Shown here: positions 29,001 through 38,576 of the stretch, one piece after another | Layout of the letters: every line of letters starts with the position of its first letter | Numbering within the stretch: the first letter of the stretch is position 1 | Source: Gammaproteobacteria bacterium Ga0074134 | GTDB lineage: Bacteria > Pseudomonadota > Gammaproteobacteria > Ga0077554 > Ga007554 | DNA length: 38,671 nt | Assembly: GCA_001464965.1 (NCBI GenBank) | Contig: LNEJ01000071.1 | Location: 1 to 38,671 of the forward strand | Reading direction: 5' to 3' | Program-made: the position numbers and the translations under genes | Notes under the pieces: generated by a model | Told to the model about the DNA's origin: nothing | The model's input: the letters and a program-made list of their open reading frames with translations, nothing else | Databases searched by the model: none

Positions 29001-30260
29001 CTACTTTCTGACATGCCCATCCCCCAGCACAACGAATTTCTGGCTGGTCAAGCCTTCCAGCCCTACCGGGCCACGCACGTGCAGCTTGTCGTTGCTGATG
29101 CCGATCTCGGCACCCAGTCCGTACTCGAAGCCGTCGGCCAGTCGGGTGGAGGCGTTCACCATCACCGAACCGGAATCGACTTCACGCAGAAAGCGCCGCG
29201 CGCGCGTGAAATCCTCGGTGACAATGGAATCGGTGTGGGCGGAGCTGTAGGTCTGAATATGGTCTATTGCCTCGTCCAGGCCCGCCACGATGCGGATCGA
29301 CAGAATCGGCGCAAGGTATTCGGTTTTCCAGTCTTCTTCCGTGGCAACCTTGTTGTCCGGCAGAATGTCGCGGGTGCGCGCGCAGCCGCGCAGTTCGACA
29401 CCCGCCTCCTGATACATGCGACCCAACTCCGGCAGGATATGCGCGGCAACACCTTCGGCCACCAGCAGCGTCTCCATGGTATTGCAGGTGCCGTAGCGCT
29501 GGGTCTTGGAGTTGTAGGCGACTTTGACGGCCTTGCCGTAATCCGCCTTGTCGTCGATATAGACGTGGCAGATGCCATCCAGATGCTTGATCACCGGCAC
29601 CTTTGCCTCAGCGGAGATGCGCTCGATCAGGCCCTTGCCGCCGCGCGGCACAATCACGTCCACGTATTCCTTCATGCGGATCAGCTCACCCACGGCGGCG
29701 CGGTCAGTGGTATCGATCACCTGCACGGCGTCGGCGGGCAACCCGGCACGGCTCAAGCCAGCCTGAATGCAGGCGGCGATGGCCTTGTTGGAGTAGATGG
29801 CCTCCGAGCCGCCGCGCAAAATGGCGGCGTTGCCGGACTTCAGGCACAACCCGGCGGAATCAGCTGTGACGTTGGGGCGCGACTCATAGATGATGCCAAT
29901 CACGCCCAGTGGCACGCGCATATGCCCCACCTGGATGCCGGAAGGCTGGTACTTAAGGCCGGTGATCTCACCGACGGGGTCCGCCAGCGCGGCGATCTGG
30001 CGCAATCCCTCGGCCATCAGGGCGATGCGTTGTTCGTTGAGTGTCAGCCGGTCGAGCATCGCGGCATCCAGGCCGTTTTCCTTACCGGCCTGCAAATCCT
30101 TGGCGTTAGCTGCAACCAGAGATGCAGCGCTTTCCTGCAACGCGTCGGCCATAGCCTGCAACGCGGCGTTCTTTGCGCCGGTATCCGCCCGCCCCAGCGC
30201 GCGTGCCGCCGCCTTGGCGCGCCGACCTACGCCCTGCATGTATTCTTTGATGTCCGCCAT
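29001..30260 (-). CDS. proA: Gamma-glutamyl phosphate reductase ProA
   Basis: NADPH-dependent second enzyme of proline synthesis from glutamate. The 419-aa product has standard length. Motifs are [36 protein letters not shown] (about 144-158), PRGGKGLI, and the catalytic cysteine C259 in [24 protein letters not shown] and [19 protein letters not shown] close the aldehyde dehydrogenase fold. ATG 30260 follows GAGGT. It lies 23 bp after holA and 60 bp before nadD, so the four genes lptE-holA-proA-nadD are likely one transcript. proB is not in the window. Confidence 0.97.
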   Translation of the reverse strand: MADIKEYMQGVGRRAKAAARALGRADTGAKNAALQAMADALQESAASLVAANAKDLQAGKENGLDAAMLDRLTLNEQRIALMAEGLRQIAALADPVGEITGLKYQPSGIQVGHMRVPLGVIGIIYESRPNVTADSAGLCLKSGNAAILRGGSEAIYSNKAIAACIQAGLSRAGLPADAVQVIDTTDRAAVGELIRMKEYVDVIVPRGGKGLIERISAEAKVPVIKHLDGICHVYIDDKADYGKAVKVAYNSKTQRYGTCNTMETLLVAEGVAAHILPELGRMYQEAGVELRGCARTRDILPDNKVATEEDWKTEYLAPILSIRIVAGLDEAIDHIQTYSSAHTDSIVTEDFTRARRFLREVDSGSVMVNASTRLADGFEYGLGAEIGISNDKLHVRGPVGLEGLTSQKFVVLGDGHVRK

Positions 30261-30283
30261 GTTTCACCTCGTATTTGCTACGG

Positions 30284-31312
30284 TCATACCGCCTGCGCCT
30301 TGCAAAACCGCACACCGGCCATTGATAACGTCAATTCTAACAGCTCATCCCACGCATTGCCCGCCGCCGCACCCTTGATGACGCGGTCGATGCGCGAGGC
30401 GGTACGCAGCAATGCTTGCCACCGCGTCACCTTGTGGCGCTGCAGGCCTTGCCTGATCAATGGCTTGCGCGCATCCCACACCTTGTGCGCCGCCATCGCC
30501 TGATCCATGGAGGCGCCTGCTTGCACCTCATACGCCATGCCTGCCAGTCCGCGAATCTCGCGCACCAGCGCCCACAGCACCAGCACTGGATCGACGCCCT
30601 CGCTACGCAGACCGGCGAGGATGCGCGTGGCGCGTGTTGCGTCTCCGGCCAGCGCCGCGTCCACCAGATCATAGACATCAAAACGCGCGCTATCGACCAC
30701 CGCGCCGGTCACGGCAGCGTCGTCGATGCGCCCTGCGCCGTGCAACAGAAACAGCTTTTCGATCTCCTGCGCGGCGGCCAGCAGATTACCTTCCACCCGT
30801 TCCGCCAACGCCGCCACGGCATCAGCGCTGGGCTCCATACCCTTGCCGCGCATGCGCTGGGCGATCCAGCCGGGCAGTTGCCGCCCCTCCACCGGCCACA
30901 CCTGGATGACAACGCCGCTCCTGTCCAGCGCACTGCACCATTTGCTGGCCAACACCGCCTTGTCGAGCTTGCCAGTGGTCACCAGCAACACAGCATCATC
31001 GGCGGGACGTTCCGCGTATTCGATCAATGCCTTGCTACCTGCATCCCCCGGTTTGCCGCCGGGCATGCGCAGTTCAATAATGCGCCGCTCACTGAACAGC
31101 GACAAGCTGTTGGCCGCGGCGCGCAGAATGCCCCAGTCAAAGCCCGTTTCCACATACATCACCTCGCGCCCGCCATAACCCAGCTCGCGGGCGCGGGCGC
31201 GAATCGCGTCGCACGCCTCGCCCACCTGCAGCGGCTCATCACCGCTGACCAGGTAGACAGGCATCAGGCCTTTGGCGAGATGGGATTTTATCTGGTCGAG
31301 CTTCAGTTTCAT
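30284..31312 (-). CDS. holA: DNA polymerase III delta subunit HolA
   Basis: Clamp-loader subunit that opens the beta sliding clamp. The 342-aa protein begins MKLKLDQIKSHLAKGLMPVYLVSGDEPLQVGEACDAIR, the family N-terminal pattern, with the beta-binding region LSLFSERRIIELRMP at about residues 69-83, and EGNLLAAAQEIEKLFLL further on, a highly conserved delta motif. The C-terminal third is the helical collar domain. It lies 12 bp after lptE, its usual partner. Confidence 0.95.
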   Translation of the reverse strand: MKLKLDQIKSHLAKGLMPVYLVSGDEPLQVGEACDAIRARARELGYGGREVMYVETGFDWGILRAAANSLSLFSERRIIELRMPGGKPGDAGSKALIEYAERPADDAVLLVTTGKLDKAVLASKWCSALDRSGVVIQVWPVEGRQLPGWIAQRMRGKGMEPSADAVAALAERVEGNLLAAAQEIEKLFLLHGAGRIDDAAVTGAVVDSARFDVYDLVDAALAGDATRATRILAGLRSEGVDPVLVLWALVREIRGLAGMAYEVQAGASMDQAMAAHKVWDARKPLIRQGLQRHKVTRWQALLRTASRIDRVIKGAAAGNAWDELLELTLSMAGVRFCKAQAV

Positions 31313-31324
31313 TTTATACCGGCC

Positions 31325-31840
31325 CTACTTCTCCGCCGCTTTACCTATCGCGCTCAGGCGCCGCAATATGCCCTGTATCACGTCGCGGCGCATGTCACGG
31401 TAAAGCAAATCTTCCTCCGCGCCCTTGGCCAGCACATCGGCCTGACTGAAGGAGACGGCGCGCTCCAGGCTCACGATTTGCGTGGGCTGCAGTGGCTTGC
31501 CCTCCTGATCATTGACATCGTAGGTTACCGCGTAGTGCAACTCAAACTCGCTTGCCGTGCCGGCGGTCCCCACCGACAGGACACGGCGGCTCTTGTCTTC
31601 ATTGAATACTGTCAGGATCGCTTGCGCCTGCTCCCGGTCCTCGGTGACTTTCACTCCGGCACCGTCCAGCGCGCGGCGCAGCTCGGACAGCAGTACCACG
31701 CTCGCATTTGCGCCCTGCACATACGTCACCGGCAAGGATACGCCGACACCCGCGCTGCCGCGTAACCTGAAGCCGCAGCCGTCCAGGGGCAGCAGTGTGC
31801 ATCCCACCATCAGCGCAACAAGCAAAAATCGCATTCTCAT
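31325..31840 (-). CDS. lptE: LPS-assembly lipoprotein LptE
   Basis: Outer-membrane lipoprotein that plugs the LptD barrel for lipopolysaccharide export. From ATG 31840 it is 171 aa with a signal peptide and lipobox LLPLDGC, the lipid-modified cysteine being C22, followed by GFRLRG, the standard mature start. The rest fits the alpha/beta LptE fold: LLSELRRALDGAGVKV, LHYAVTYDVND, QADVLAKGAEEDLLYRDMRRD. A GTG at 31843 and an ATG at 31834 are alternative starts. leuS, the usual upstream gene, is absent; a lower-GC gap of about 360 bp separates it from sufB. Confidence 0.92.
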   Translation of the reverse strand: MRMRFLLVALMVGCTLLPLDGCGFRLRGSAGVGVSLPVTYVQGANASVVLLSELRRALDGAGVKVTEDREQAQAILTVFNEDKSRRVLSVGTAGTASEFELHYAVTYDVNDQEGKPLQPTQIVSLERAVSFSQADVLAKGAEEDLLYRDMRRDVIQGILRRLSAIGKAAEK

Positions 31841-31925
31841 CACTCACTCTTACTCATCAAACAGGCTAAATGATATAATTTTAGGTTACTCAACCGTATG
31901 CATGCCCCAATAATACTTGACTAAA

Positions 31926-32111
31926 TTAGTCAGCTTTATTAGCATAATAGCTGACTGCTTGGGCAGGTAGGTAAACCACTTTTTTGCCTTTGCCACTAAA
32001 ATCAAGCAGATCTTGTTGTAATATAGAGCATTTCCAATCATTCGCAAAATCGGTGTGTTGCACCCATGGCCAATCGATGGCACCCATGCTGCTCGCAGCC
32101 AACTCATCCAT
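31926..32111 (-). CDS. Doubtful small ORF (61 aa)
   Basis: An open frame from ATG 32111 (GTG 32114 alternative) encodes MDELAASSMGAIDWPWVQH and continues with a mixed-charge sequence ending VVYLPAQAVSYYANKAD. Composition is protein-like but no family is recognised and the ribosome site is weak. An 8-bp inverted repeat (31928-31956) covers its last codons. It sits in lower-GC DNA between lptE and sufB, so it could be the end of a broken foreign gene. Confidence 0.3.
   Translation of the reverse strand: MDELAASSMGAIDWPWVQHTDFANDWKCSILQQDLLDFSGKGKKVVYLPAQAVSYYANKAD
31928..31956. repeat. 8-bp inverted repeat (hairpin) at the end of the small ORF
   Basis: AGTCAGCT at 31928-31935 pairs exactly with AGCTGACT at 31949-31956; the inner TTAT/ATAA bases can extend the stem. 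It overlaps the last codons of the doubtful ORF and lies about 90 bp before lptE on the same strand. It may be a terminator for that ORF, though no T run follows directly. Confidence 0.4.
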
Positions 32112-32199
32112 CACTCGGGATTAACGGGAATTTGCGCCTGGCGGTAGTCCGGCAGGTTGTATGCTACACCGGCTACAATCTGCGAATCAGGAGAGAATC

Positions 32200-33636
32200 A
32201 TGAGCACAACGCTAGAGGCGTTAATCAACCGGCCTTACGAATACGGTTTTGTCACGGACATCGAGTCCGACGCCATCCCAAAAGGGTTGAGCGAGGACGT
32301 TATCCGGCTGATCTCAAAAAAGAAAAATGAACCGGACTGGCTGCTGGAGTTCCGCCTCAACGCCTATCGCCACTGGCTGACGATGACCGAACCCGTCTGG
32401 GCGAATGTCTCGCACGCCAAAATTGATTATCAGGACATCATCTATTACTCCGCACCCAAGCCCAAAAAGAAGCTGGCGAGCATGGACGAGGTCGACCCCG
32501 AACTGTTGCGCACCTTCGAGAAACTCGGCGTGCCGATGCACGAACGGAAAATGCTGGCGAATGTCGCGGTGGATGTGATTTTCGATAGCGTATCAGTAAC
32601 AACCACGTATAAGGAAAAACTGGCGGAAGTGGGCATCATTTTCTGCTCGTTTTCCGAAGCGGTGCAGCATCATCCTGAGCTGGTCAAACAGTACCTTGGC
32701 AGCGTGGTGCCAAGCGCGGACAATTTTTTTGCGGCGCTAAATTCCGCCGTATTCACCGACGGATCATTCTGTTACATCCCGAAAAATACCCGATGCCCGA
32801 TGGATTTGAGCACCTATTTCCGCATCAACAACGCGGAATCCGGGCAATTTGAGCGCACCTTGATTATCGCCGAGGAAGGCAGCCACGTCAGCTATCTGGA
32901 AGGCTGCACCGCGCCGCGCTTCGATACCAATCAATTGCATGCCGCGGTAGTAGAACTTGTCGTGCTCGACAATGCGGAAATCAAGTATTCCACGGTGCAG
33001 AACTGGTACGCCGGCGATGAGAACGGCGTGGGCGGTATTTACAACTTTGTTACCAAGCGTGGCCTGTGCAAAGGCGTCAATTCCAAGATTTCGTGGACGC
33101 AGGTGGAAACCGGCTCGGCGATCACCTGGAAATATCCCAGCTGCGTGCTGCTGGGCGACAACTCCATCGGCGAGTTTTATTCCGTGGCGCTGACCAATCA
33201 CCATCAACAGGCCGACACCGGCACCAAGATGATCCACATCGGCAAAAACACGCGCAGCCGTATCGTCAGCAAGGGCATCTCCGCAGGCCAATCGAACAAC
33301 AGCTACCGCGGGCTGGTCAAGATCAGCGCCAAGGCCGATGGCGCACGCAATTATTCGCAGTGCGACTCGATGCTGATCGGCTCGGCGTGCGGCGCCCATA
33401 CGTTCCCCTACATCGAGGTGATGAACAGCACCGCCAAGGTTGAGCATGAGGCATCCACCTCGCGCATTGGCGAGGATCAGATGTTTTATTTCGCAAGCCG
33501 TGGCATAGGCGGAGAAGAAGCGGTGTCCATGATCATCAACGGCTTTTGCAAAGAGGTGTTCAACCACCTGCCGATGGAGTTCGCCGTGGAAGCCACCAAA
33601 CTGCTCGGCCTTAAACTGGAAGGAAGTGTCGGGTGA
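32200..33636 (+). CDS. sufB: Fe-S cluster assembly scaffold SufB
   Basis: Core of the SufBC2D scaffold complex that builds Fe-S clusters in the cytoplasm. ATG 32200 ([20 protein letters not shown]) follows AGGAGA and gives 478 aa; an upstream ATG at 32161 is rejected. Visible are the N-terminal helical region, [20 protein letters not shown], the beta-helix core, and [13 protein letters not shown] with C397, equivalent to the cysteine that accepts sulfur in E. coli SufB, followed by the RGIGGEEA acidic site. It is first in a six- or seven-gene operon. No IscR or SufR gene is adjacent. Confidence 0.97.
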   Translation: MSTTLEALINRPYEYGFVTDIESDAIPKGLSEDVIRLISKKKNEPDWLLEFRLNAYRHWLTMTEPVWANVSHAKIDYQDIIYYSAPKPKKKLASMDEVDPELLRTFEKLGVPMHERKMLANVAVDVIFDSVSVTTTYKEKLAEVGIIFCSFSEAVQHHPELVKQYLGSVVPSADNFFAALNSAVFTDGSFCYIPKNTRCPMDLSTYFRINNAESGQFERTLIIAEEGSHVSYLEGCTAPRFDTNQLHAAVVELVVLDNAEIKYSTVQNWYAGDENGVGGIYNFVTKRGLCKGVNSKISWTQVETGSAITWKYPSCVLLGDNSIGEFYSVALTNHHQQADTGTKMIHIGKNTRSRIVSKGISAGQSNNSYRGLVKISAKADGARNYSQCDSMLIGSACGAHTFPYIEVMNSTAKVEHEASTSRIGEDQMFYFASRGIGGEEAVSMIINGFCKEVFNHLPMEFAVEATKLLGLKLEGSVG

Positions 33637-34421
33637 TTAGCAGCAATAGCAAAGTGATTCTGGAAGTGCGCAACCTGTCGGCCTCCGTAGCAGGTATAGA
33701 GATCCTCAAAGGCATCAATCTCACGGTGCGCAGCGGCGAAGTACATGCCATCATGGGGCCAAATGGTTCGGGCAAGAGCACGTTTTCCAAGGTGCTGGCC
33801 GGCCACCCCGGTTATACCGTGACGGGCGGTGAAGTGCTGTTCGAGGGGCAAAATCTGCTTGAGCTACCACCGGAAGAGCGGGCGCGTAACGGCGTGTTTC
33901 TGGCATTCCAATATCCCATAGAGATACCCGGCGTGAGCAATAGCGCCTTCTTGCGGCTGACCTACAACACCCAGCAGGCGCATCGCGGCGGCGAAGAACT
34001 CGACCCGCTCGAATTCAATGACTTCATACAAGAGAAGTGCAAGATCGTTGAGATGGATCCAAGTTTTCTCGACCGCAGCGTGAACGAAGGTTTTTCCGGC
34101 GGCGAGAAGAAGCGCAATGAGATTTTGCAAATGGCGGTATTGGACCCCAGGCTTGCGATCCTCGATGAAACCGATTCCGGGCTGGATATCGACGCGCTAC
34201 GTATCGTCGCCAGCGGTGTGAACAAACTGATGACACCGGACAACGCCGTGATCATGGTGACGCACTACCAGCGCCTGCTCAATTACATCACCCCCGACTT
34301 TGTGCATGTAATGCGGCGCGGACGCATCATCAAGACCGGCGGCAAAGAGCTGGCGCTGGAGCTGGAGACGCGCGGTTATGACTGGCTTGATGATGAACAT
34401 CAGAAGGCGGCATCTGTATGA
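33633..34421 (+). CDS. sufC: Fe-S assembly ATPase SufC
   Basis: ABC-type ATPase of the SufBCD complex. The 262-aa protein has Walker A GPNGSGKS (42-49), the Q-loop in [14 protein letters not shown], the signature [15 protein letters not shown], Walker [17 protein letters not shown], and the H-loop VTHYQRLL. It starts with GTG 33633, which overlaps the sufB stop as GTGA, with AAGGAA upstream. No membrane partner is expected. Confidence 0.97.
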   Translation: MISSNSKVILEVRNLSASVAGIEILKGINLTVRSGEVHAIMGPNGSGKSTFSKVLAGHPGYTVTGGEVLFEGQNLLELPPEERARNGVFLAFQYPIEIPGVSNSAFLRLTYNTQQAHRGGEELDPLEFNDFIQEKCKIVEMDPSFLDRSVNEGFSGGEKKRNEILQMAVLDPRLAILDETDSGLDIDALRIVASGVNKLMTPDNAVIMVTHYQRLLNYITPDFVHVMRRGRIIKTGGKELALELETRGYDWLDDEHQKAASV

Positions 34422-35752
34422 GCGCAGTGATGAAAGCGCCAGACGTGCGGGACGCGTATCTTGCCAGCCTGGCGCCGGACGTCCACTCATTGGCCGGTCC
34501 CGGGCCGGAGTGGCTGAATGCACTGCGCGCCGAAGCGGCGGCCTGCGTAAATTCACAGCCCTATCCCACGACACAGGATGAAGAGTGGCGCTTTACGGAT
34601 TTTGGCCTGCTGCGCAAGACGGCCTTTGCGAGTGCCGCTGATATATCGCTTGAAGTATCGTTGGCGGACATCGAGCCATTCGTCCTTCCCGAATCGGAAA
34701 AAAGCCGCCTGGTATTCGTCAACGGTATTTACGCGCCCCATCTTTCGGCCTGCGCCGGTCTGCCGCAAGGCGTAGTGATAAGTAATCTGGCAGCAGGCTT
34801 GCCTTTGCACGACGCCGTTATTCGCACACACCTGGCGCAACAAGTGGATTTCCACAACGAGGCATTCGCCGCGCTCAATACCAGCCACATCCGCGATGGC
34901 GCGCTGGTGCTGATCACAAAAGACACGGCGTGCCCCGCGCCCATTCACTTGCTGTTTATTGCCACCGGCGCGGACATGCCGCAGGCCAACTATCCGCGCT
35001 GCCTGATCATTGCCGATGCCGGCAGCACCTGCGCGCTGATTGAAGATTATGTATGCCTGAACCAGGGCGTTTATTTTACCAGCGCCGTGAGCGAGATCAC
35101 GCTTGGCGAAAATGCCGCCGTCGAACACACTCGCTTGCAGCGGGAGTCTCTCTCCGCCTTCCACATGGCCTATGGCGCAGTGGCCTTGGCGCGCGGCAGC
35201 AACTATACGGCGCACAACATCGCTTTTGGCGCGCGTATATCCCGCCATGACTTGCGCATCAAGCAAAACGGCGAGGCCGCACAATGCACGCTCAATGGCT
35301 TGGCGTTGATTTCCGGGCGGCAAATAGCGGATACGCATACCGTCATGGATCATACAAAGCCCAACGGGCAGAGCACGCAGCTTCACAAATGCATCGCGGA
35401 TGGTGGTGCGCACGCAGTGTTCAACGGCAAGATTTTCGTGCGCAAAGACGCGCAACATACCAATGCTGCGCAGCAAAGCCGTAACCTGCTGCTGTCCAAC
35501 AAAGCGCGCATAGATACCAAGCCTCAGCTTGAGATTTTCGCCGATGACGTAAAGTGTGCGCACGGCGCGACCGTCAGTCAGCTTGAGACAGAAGAAATGT
35601 TTTACTTGAACAGCCGCGGGCTGGACGCGCTCACTGCACGCAACCTGTTGATATACGGCTTTGCCGAAGAGATTGTGGACAGGATCCCCGTCACATCACT
35701 CATAAAGCAGCTTAGCAAAACACTTTCGGAACAGATCCTGGAACACACATGA
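34418..35752 (+). CDS. sufD: Fe-S assembly protein SufD
   Basis: SufB paralogue that completes the SufBC2D scaffold. The 444-aa product starts at ATG 34418, overlapping the sufC stop as ATGA. The N-terminal helical part includes [15 protein letters not shown]; the C-terminal beta-helix includes [60 protein letters not shown] and [20 protein letters not shown], where the histidine of CAHGA is the conserved cluster-linked residue. Confidence 0.96.
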   Translation: MSAVMKAPDVRDAYLASLAPDVHSLAGPGPEWLNALRAEAAACVNSQPYPTTQDEEWRFTDFGLLRKTAFASAADISLEVSLADIEPFVLPESEKSRLVFVNGIYAPHLSACAGLPQGVVISNLAAGLPLHDAVIRTHLAQQVDFHNEAFAALNTSHIRDGALVLITKDTACPAPIHLLFIATGADMPQANYPRCLIIADAGSTCALIEDYVCLNQGVYFTSAVSEITLGENAAVEHTRLQRESLSAFHMAYGAVALARGSNYTAHNIAFGARISRHDLRIKQNGEAAQCTLNGLALISGRQIADTHTVMDHTKPNGQSTQLHKCIADGGAHAVFNGKIFVRKDAQHTNAAQQSRNLLLSNKARIDTKPQLEIFADDVKCAHGATVSQLETEEMFYLNSRGLDALTARNLLIYGFAEEIVDRIPVTSLIKQLSKTLSEQILEHT

Positions 35753-37008
35753 GTAACGCTCTTCACAAAAGTGGAAAAACCTTGCCAGGCGGCCTTGATG
35801 TTGACCGTGTGCGCGCGGATTTTCCCATCTTGCAGCGCAGCATCCATGGCAAACCGCTGGTCTATCTGGATAACGCCGCGAGCAGCCAGATGCCGCAGCC
35901 GGTGATTGACCGGCTGGTACATTATCAGACGCACGAGCATGCCAATGTGCACCGTGGCGTGCATACCTTGAGCCAGCTCGCCACCACGGAATACGAAAAC
36001 GCCCGCCATAAGGCGATGAATTTTCTCGGGGCCGCGGATGCGCGCGAGATCATCTTCGTGCGCGGTACCACGGAGGGCATTAACCTGGTAATGCACGGCT
36101 ATGGCCGTGCGTTTCTCAAAGAGGGTGACGAGATCATCCTCTCTGCAATGGAGCATCATGCCAACATCGTTCCCTGGCAAATGTTGCGCGACGAGAAAAA
36201 GATTGCGCTGCGCATCATACCCATGGACGACACGGGCGAGTTGCTGCTCGACGAGTATGAAAAATTATTCAACGCGCGCACCAAGCTTGTCGCCATCACG
36301 CATGTCTCCAATGCGCTGGGCACCATCAATCCGGTGCGCGAGATGATCGCCACCGCGCGCCAGCACGGCGTGCCGATATTGCTCGATGGGGCGCAAGCCG
36401 CACCGCACATCCCCGTCAACGTCCAGGAGCTTGATTGCGATTTTTATGTCTTTTCCGGCCACAAGCTGTGCGGGCCGACCGGCGTTGGCATCCTCTACGG
36501 TAAGGCCGCGCTCCTGGAAAAGATGCAACCCTACCAGGGCGGCGGCGACATGATCTTGAATGTCACCTTCGAGCGCACCACCTATAACGAGATACCGTAC
36601 AAGTTCGAGGCGGGAACACCCTCGATTGCCGCGGGCATAGGACTGGGCAGTGCTATCGACTATATTACCGGCATCGGTCTGGAGCGGATCGCCGCACACG
36701 AACATGCTCTATTGAGCTATGCCACCGACGCGGTACGAGACATCAAAGGCCTGCGGATTATCGGCACGGCGCGGCACAAAGCCGCGGTGCTGTCATTCAC
36801 GCTGGATGACATCCACCCCCACGACATCGGCACAATACTCGATCACCAGGGCATCGCCGTCCGCGCCGGGCATCATTGCGCGCAGCCTGTAATGCAGCGC
36901 TTTGGCGTAGCCGCCACGGCACGCGCGTCATTTGCTTTCTACAACACGTTCGAGGAAGTGGATGCGCTGGTGGAGGGAATACATACCGTACAAAAGGTGT
37001 TTGCCTGA
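35749..37008 (+). CDS. sufS: Cysteine desulfurase SufS (type II)
   Basis: PLP enzyme that takes sulfur from cysteine for cluster building. The 419-aa product overlaps the sufD stop as ATGA. Motifs are VYLDNAASSQMPQPV, HANVHRGVHTLS, VRGTTEGINLV, EHHANIVPWQ, LLDGAQAAPH, the PLP-binding lysine K239 in FSGHKLCGPTG, and the persulfide cysteine C377 in VRAGHHCAQP. The short cysteine loop is that of group II desulfurases, which need a SufE or SufU partner; sufU follows directly. Confidence 0.97.
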   Translation: MSNALHKSGKTLPGGLDVDRVRADFPILQRSIHGKPLVYLDNAASSQMPQPVIDRLVHYQTHEHANVHRGVHTLSQLATTEYENARHKAMNFLGAADAREIIFVRGTTEGINLVMHGYGRAFLKEGDEIILSAMEHHANIVPWQMLRDEKKIALRIIPMDDTGELLLDEYEKLFNARTKLVAITHVSNALGTINPVREMIATARQHGVPILLDGAQAAPHIPVNVQELDCDFYVFSGHKLCGPTGVGILYGKAALLEKMQPYQGGGDMILNVTFERTTYNEIPYKFEAGTPSIAAGIGLGSAIDYITGIGLERIAAHEHALLSYATDAVRDIKGLRIIGTARHKAAVLSFTLDDIHPHDIGTILDHQGIAVRAGHHCAQPVMQRFGVAATARASFAFYNTFEEVDALVEGIHTVQKVFA

Positions 37009-37463
37009 TGGATCCGCGCGAGCTCTACCAGGAAATGATTCTGGAACACAATAAAAAGCCACGCAATTTCGGTGTAATCGCGCAAGCCAACCGCCATGCG
37101 GAAGGCCACAACCCTGTGTGCGGCGATCACATCACACTGCACCTGCACCTCGAAGGGGAACAGATTCAGGGGATAAGTTTCGAAGGGCACAGTTGCGCCA
37201 TCTGCAAGGCCTCGGCCTCGATGATGACTGGCCAGGTAAAAGGCAAAACCGTCGCGGAGGCCGAAACACTGATCCAGGAGTTCCGCGACATGGTGACGGG
37301 CAAGCTCGACACCAAAACCCAGCCCCACCACCTGGGCCGCCTGACGGTATTAGCCGGCGTAAGCGAGCTGCCCTCCCGGGTAAAATGCGCTGTTTTGCCT
37401 TGGCATACCTTGCACTCGGCGTTTGCCGCGCAAGAGACCGCATCGACGGAAAAAGAGTTTTGA
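37008..37463 (+). CDS. sufU: SufU-type sulfur-transfer/scaffold protein
   Basis: The 151-aa protein begins at ATG 37008, overlapping the sufS TGA by one base (TGATG). It has the three IscU-fold cysteines C38 (NPVCGD), C63 (SCAIC) and C127 (VKCAVLPW) plus D40, with the extra segment before the third cysteine that separates SufU from IscU. In Firmicutes SufU accepts persulfide from SufS through a zinc site made by these residues. It replaces SufE, which is not seen here. The longer in-frame extension inside sufS is spurious. Confidence 0.92.
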   Translation: MDPRELYQEMILEHNKKPRNFGVIAQANRHAEGHNPVCGDHITLHLHLEGEQIQGISFEGHSCAICKASASMMTGQVKGKTVAEAETLIQEFRDMVTGKLDTKTQPHHLGRLTVLAGVSELPSRVKCAVLPWHTLHSAFAAQETASTEKEF

Positions 37464-37467
37464 TACC

Positions 37468-38025
37468 ATGCCAAAAATAGCCGATATAGAAAAGACCCCG
37501 AACCCGAACGCGATGCGCTTCGTCCTCAAGGAGCCTGTCACCCTGGGTGTCGCGCGCTCGTTCGAAAATGCCGGGCAGGCCGCAAACGATCCACTGGCCA
37601 GCGCACTGTTTGCCATACCCCATGTCACCAATGTGTTTTACGTGGATCGCTGGCTGACCGTAACGCAGGATGGCGAGGCCTACTGGGACAAGTTACTGCT
37701 GGAGCTGGCGCCGCCCATCCGGTCCGCCGAAGCAGCAACACCGATTGCAAGGGATACCGGCGATGCAACAACGCATAAGACGCTGGTCGCCCCGGAAGAT
37801 GAAGACCGCCTCGCACGTATCACCGAGCTGCTGGATGAACGGATCCGCCCCGCCTTACTGAGCGATGGCGGCGGACTCGAAGTGCTGGAGTTTTCAGGGG
37901 ACAAACTCGTCATCCGCTATCAGGGAGCATGCGGCACCTGCCCCAGCTCGCTTTCCGGCACGCTCATGGCCATTGAAAGCGTAATACGCACCATCGAACC
38001 GGACATCGAGGTTATTGCGGTATAG
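37468..38025 (+). CDS. Nfu-type Fe-S cluster carrier
   Basis: Delivers assembled clusters to target proteins. From ATG 37468 the 185-aa product has an Nfu N-terminal domain (KTPNPNAMRFVLKEPVTLGV, FAIPHVTNVFYVDRWLTVTQ), a short low-complexity linker at about 85-110, and a NifU-like C-terminal domain with ALLSDGGGLEVLEF and the cluster motif GACGTCPSS (C155, C158). This layout is like mitochondrial NFU1, not E. coli NfuA, which has an A-type N-terminal domain. It lies 4 bp after sufU. Confidence 0.92.
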   Translation: MPKIADIEKTPNPNAMRFVLKEPVTLGVARSFENAGQAANDPLASALFAIPHVTNVFYVDRWLTVTQDGEAYWDKLLLELAPPIRSAEAATPIARDTGDATTHKTLVAPEDEDRLARITELLDERIRPALLSDGGGLEVLEFSGDKLVIRYQGACGTCPSSLSGTLMAIESVIRTIEPDIEVIAV

Positions 38026-38095
38026 GCCTGTTTATTCGCAAGTCAGGCTGCGCGTTACCGATCCGGCAATATTTAAACGACTCTTGAGAAACAGA

Positions 38096-38416
38096 ATGTC
38101 TGATTGGATCACCGTCGCCAAAGCAGGCGACATTGCCCCCGGAGAATACAAAGTTGTCGATGTTGACGGCGTGCTGATCGCCACCTTCAATATCGACGGT
38201 GAATATTACGCCATTGAGGACGTATGTACCCACGACGGAGGTCTGTTGACCGGCGGCAAGATTGACTGCGATGCCATCGTTTGCCCCCGCCACGGCGCGC
38301 GCTTCTGCATCAAGACCGGCGAGGCATTGACCGCCCCCGCCTATGAGCCCACCGCCACTTTCCCGGTGCGGCTAGAGGGTAATGAAATACAGGTACGGGA
38401 CGACCGCTGGGATTAA
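38096..38416 (+). CDS. Rieske-type [2Fe-2S] ferredoxin
   Basis: Small soluble electron-transfer protein of the non-heme, dioxygenase-ferredoxin type. ATG 38096 (MSDWITVAKAGDIAPGEYKV) gives 106 aa; upstream in-frame codons to 38015 overlap nfu and are rejected. Cluster ligands are C44-x-H46 (VCTHDGG) and C63-x2-H66 (CPRHGARF). There is no signal peptide. It lies 70 bp after nfu and probably shares the suf transcript; a role in SUF assembly or as an electron donor is inferred from position. Its stop codon TAA is created jointly by the gene and the inserted element that starts at 38416. Confidence 0.93.
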   Translation: MSDWITVAKAGDIAPGEYKVVDVDGVLIATFNIDGEYYAIEDVCTHDGGLLTGGKIDCDAIVCPRHGARFCIKTGEALTAPAYEPTATFPVRLEGNEIQVRDDRWD

Positions 38417-38576
38417 GAGCCTGTTCAAGATCTCGATCAAGGGAAGAGCGCAGCGAAGGGTTCCAAGCGGCAAGGCGGGAACTGGCGAAAAAGCGGAGTG
38501 TACACATAGTACAAGAGCACAAGAGGCCACTTTTAACGCCGCGATACGCCCTTCAGCGAGATCTTGAACAGGCTCT
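38416..38576. mobile_element. 161-bp MITE-like element with 20-bp terminal inverted repeats
   Basis: Ends 38416-38435 (AGAGCCTGTTCAAGATCTCG) and 38557-38576 are perfect inverted repeats. TA flanks both sides (38414-38415 and 38577-38578), fitting a TA target duplication. The interior has no ORF of note and is rich in short GGGAA/GCGAAA motifs. The AGAGCCTGTTCAAGATCTC ends resemble those of IS5- or IS630-like transposons, from memory only. Being short and without a transposase, it is non-autonomous. A parent element is not in the window. Confidence 0.8.

Noticed and set aside
28983-30503. 506-codon plus-strand frame opposite proA and holA
   Set aside because: It spans the antisense of two clearly identified genes and has no family features.
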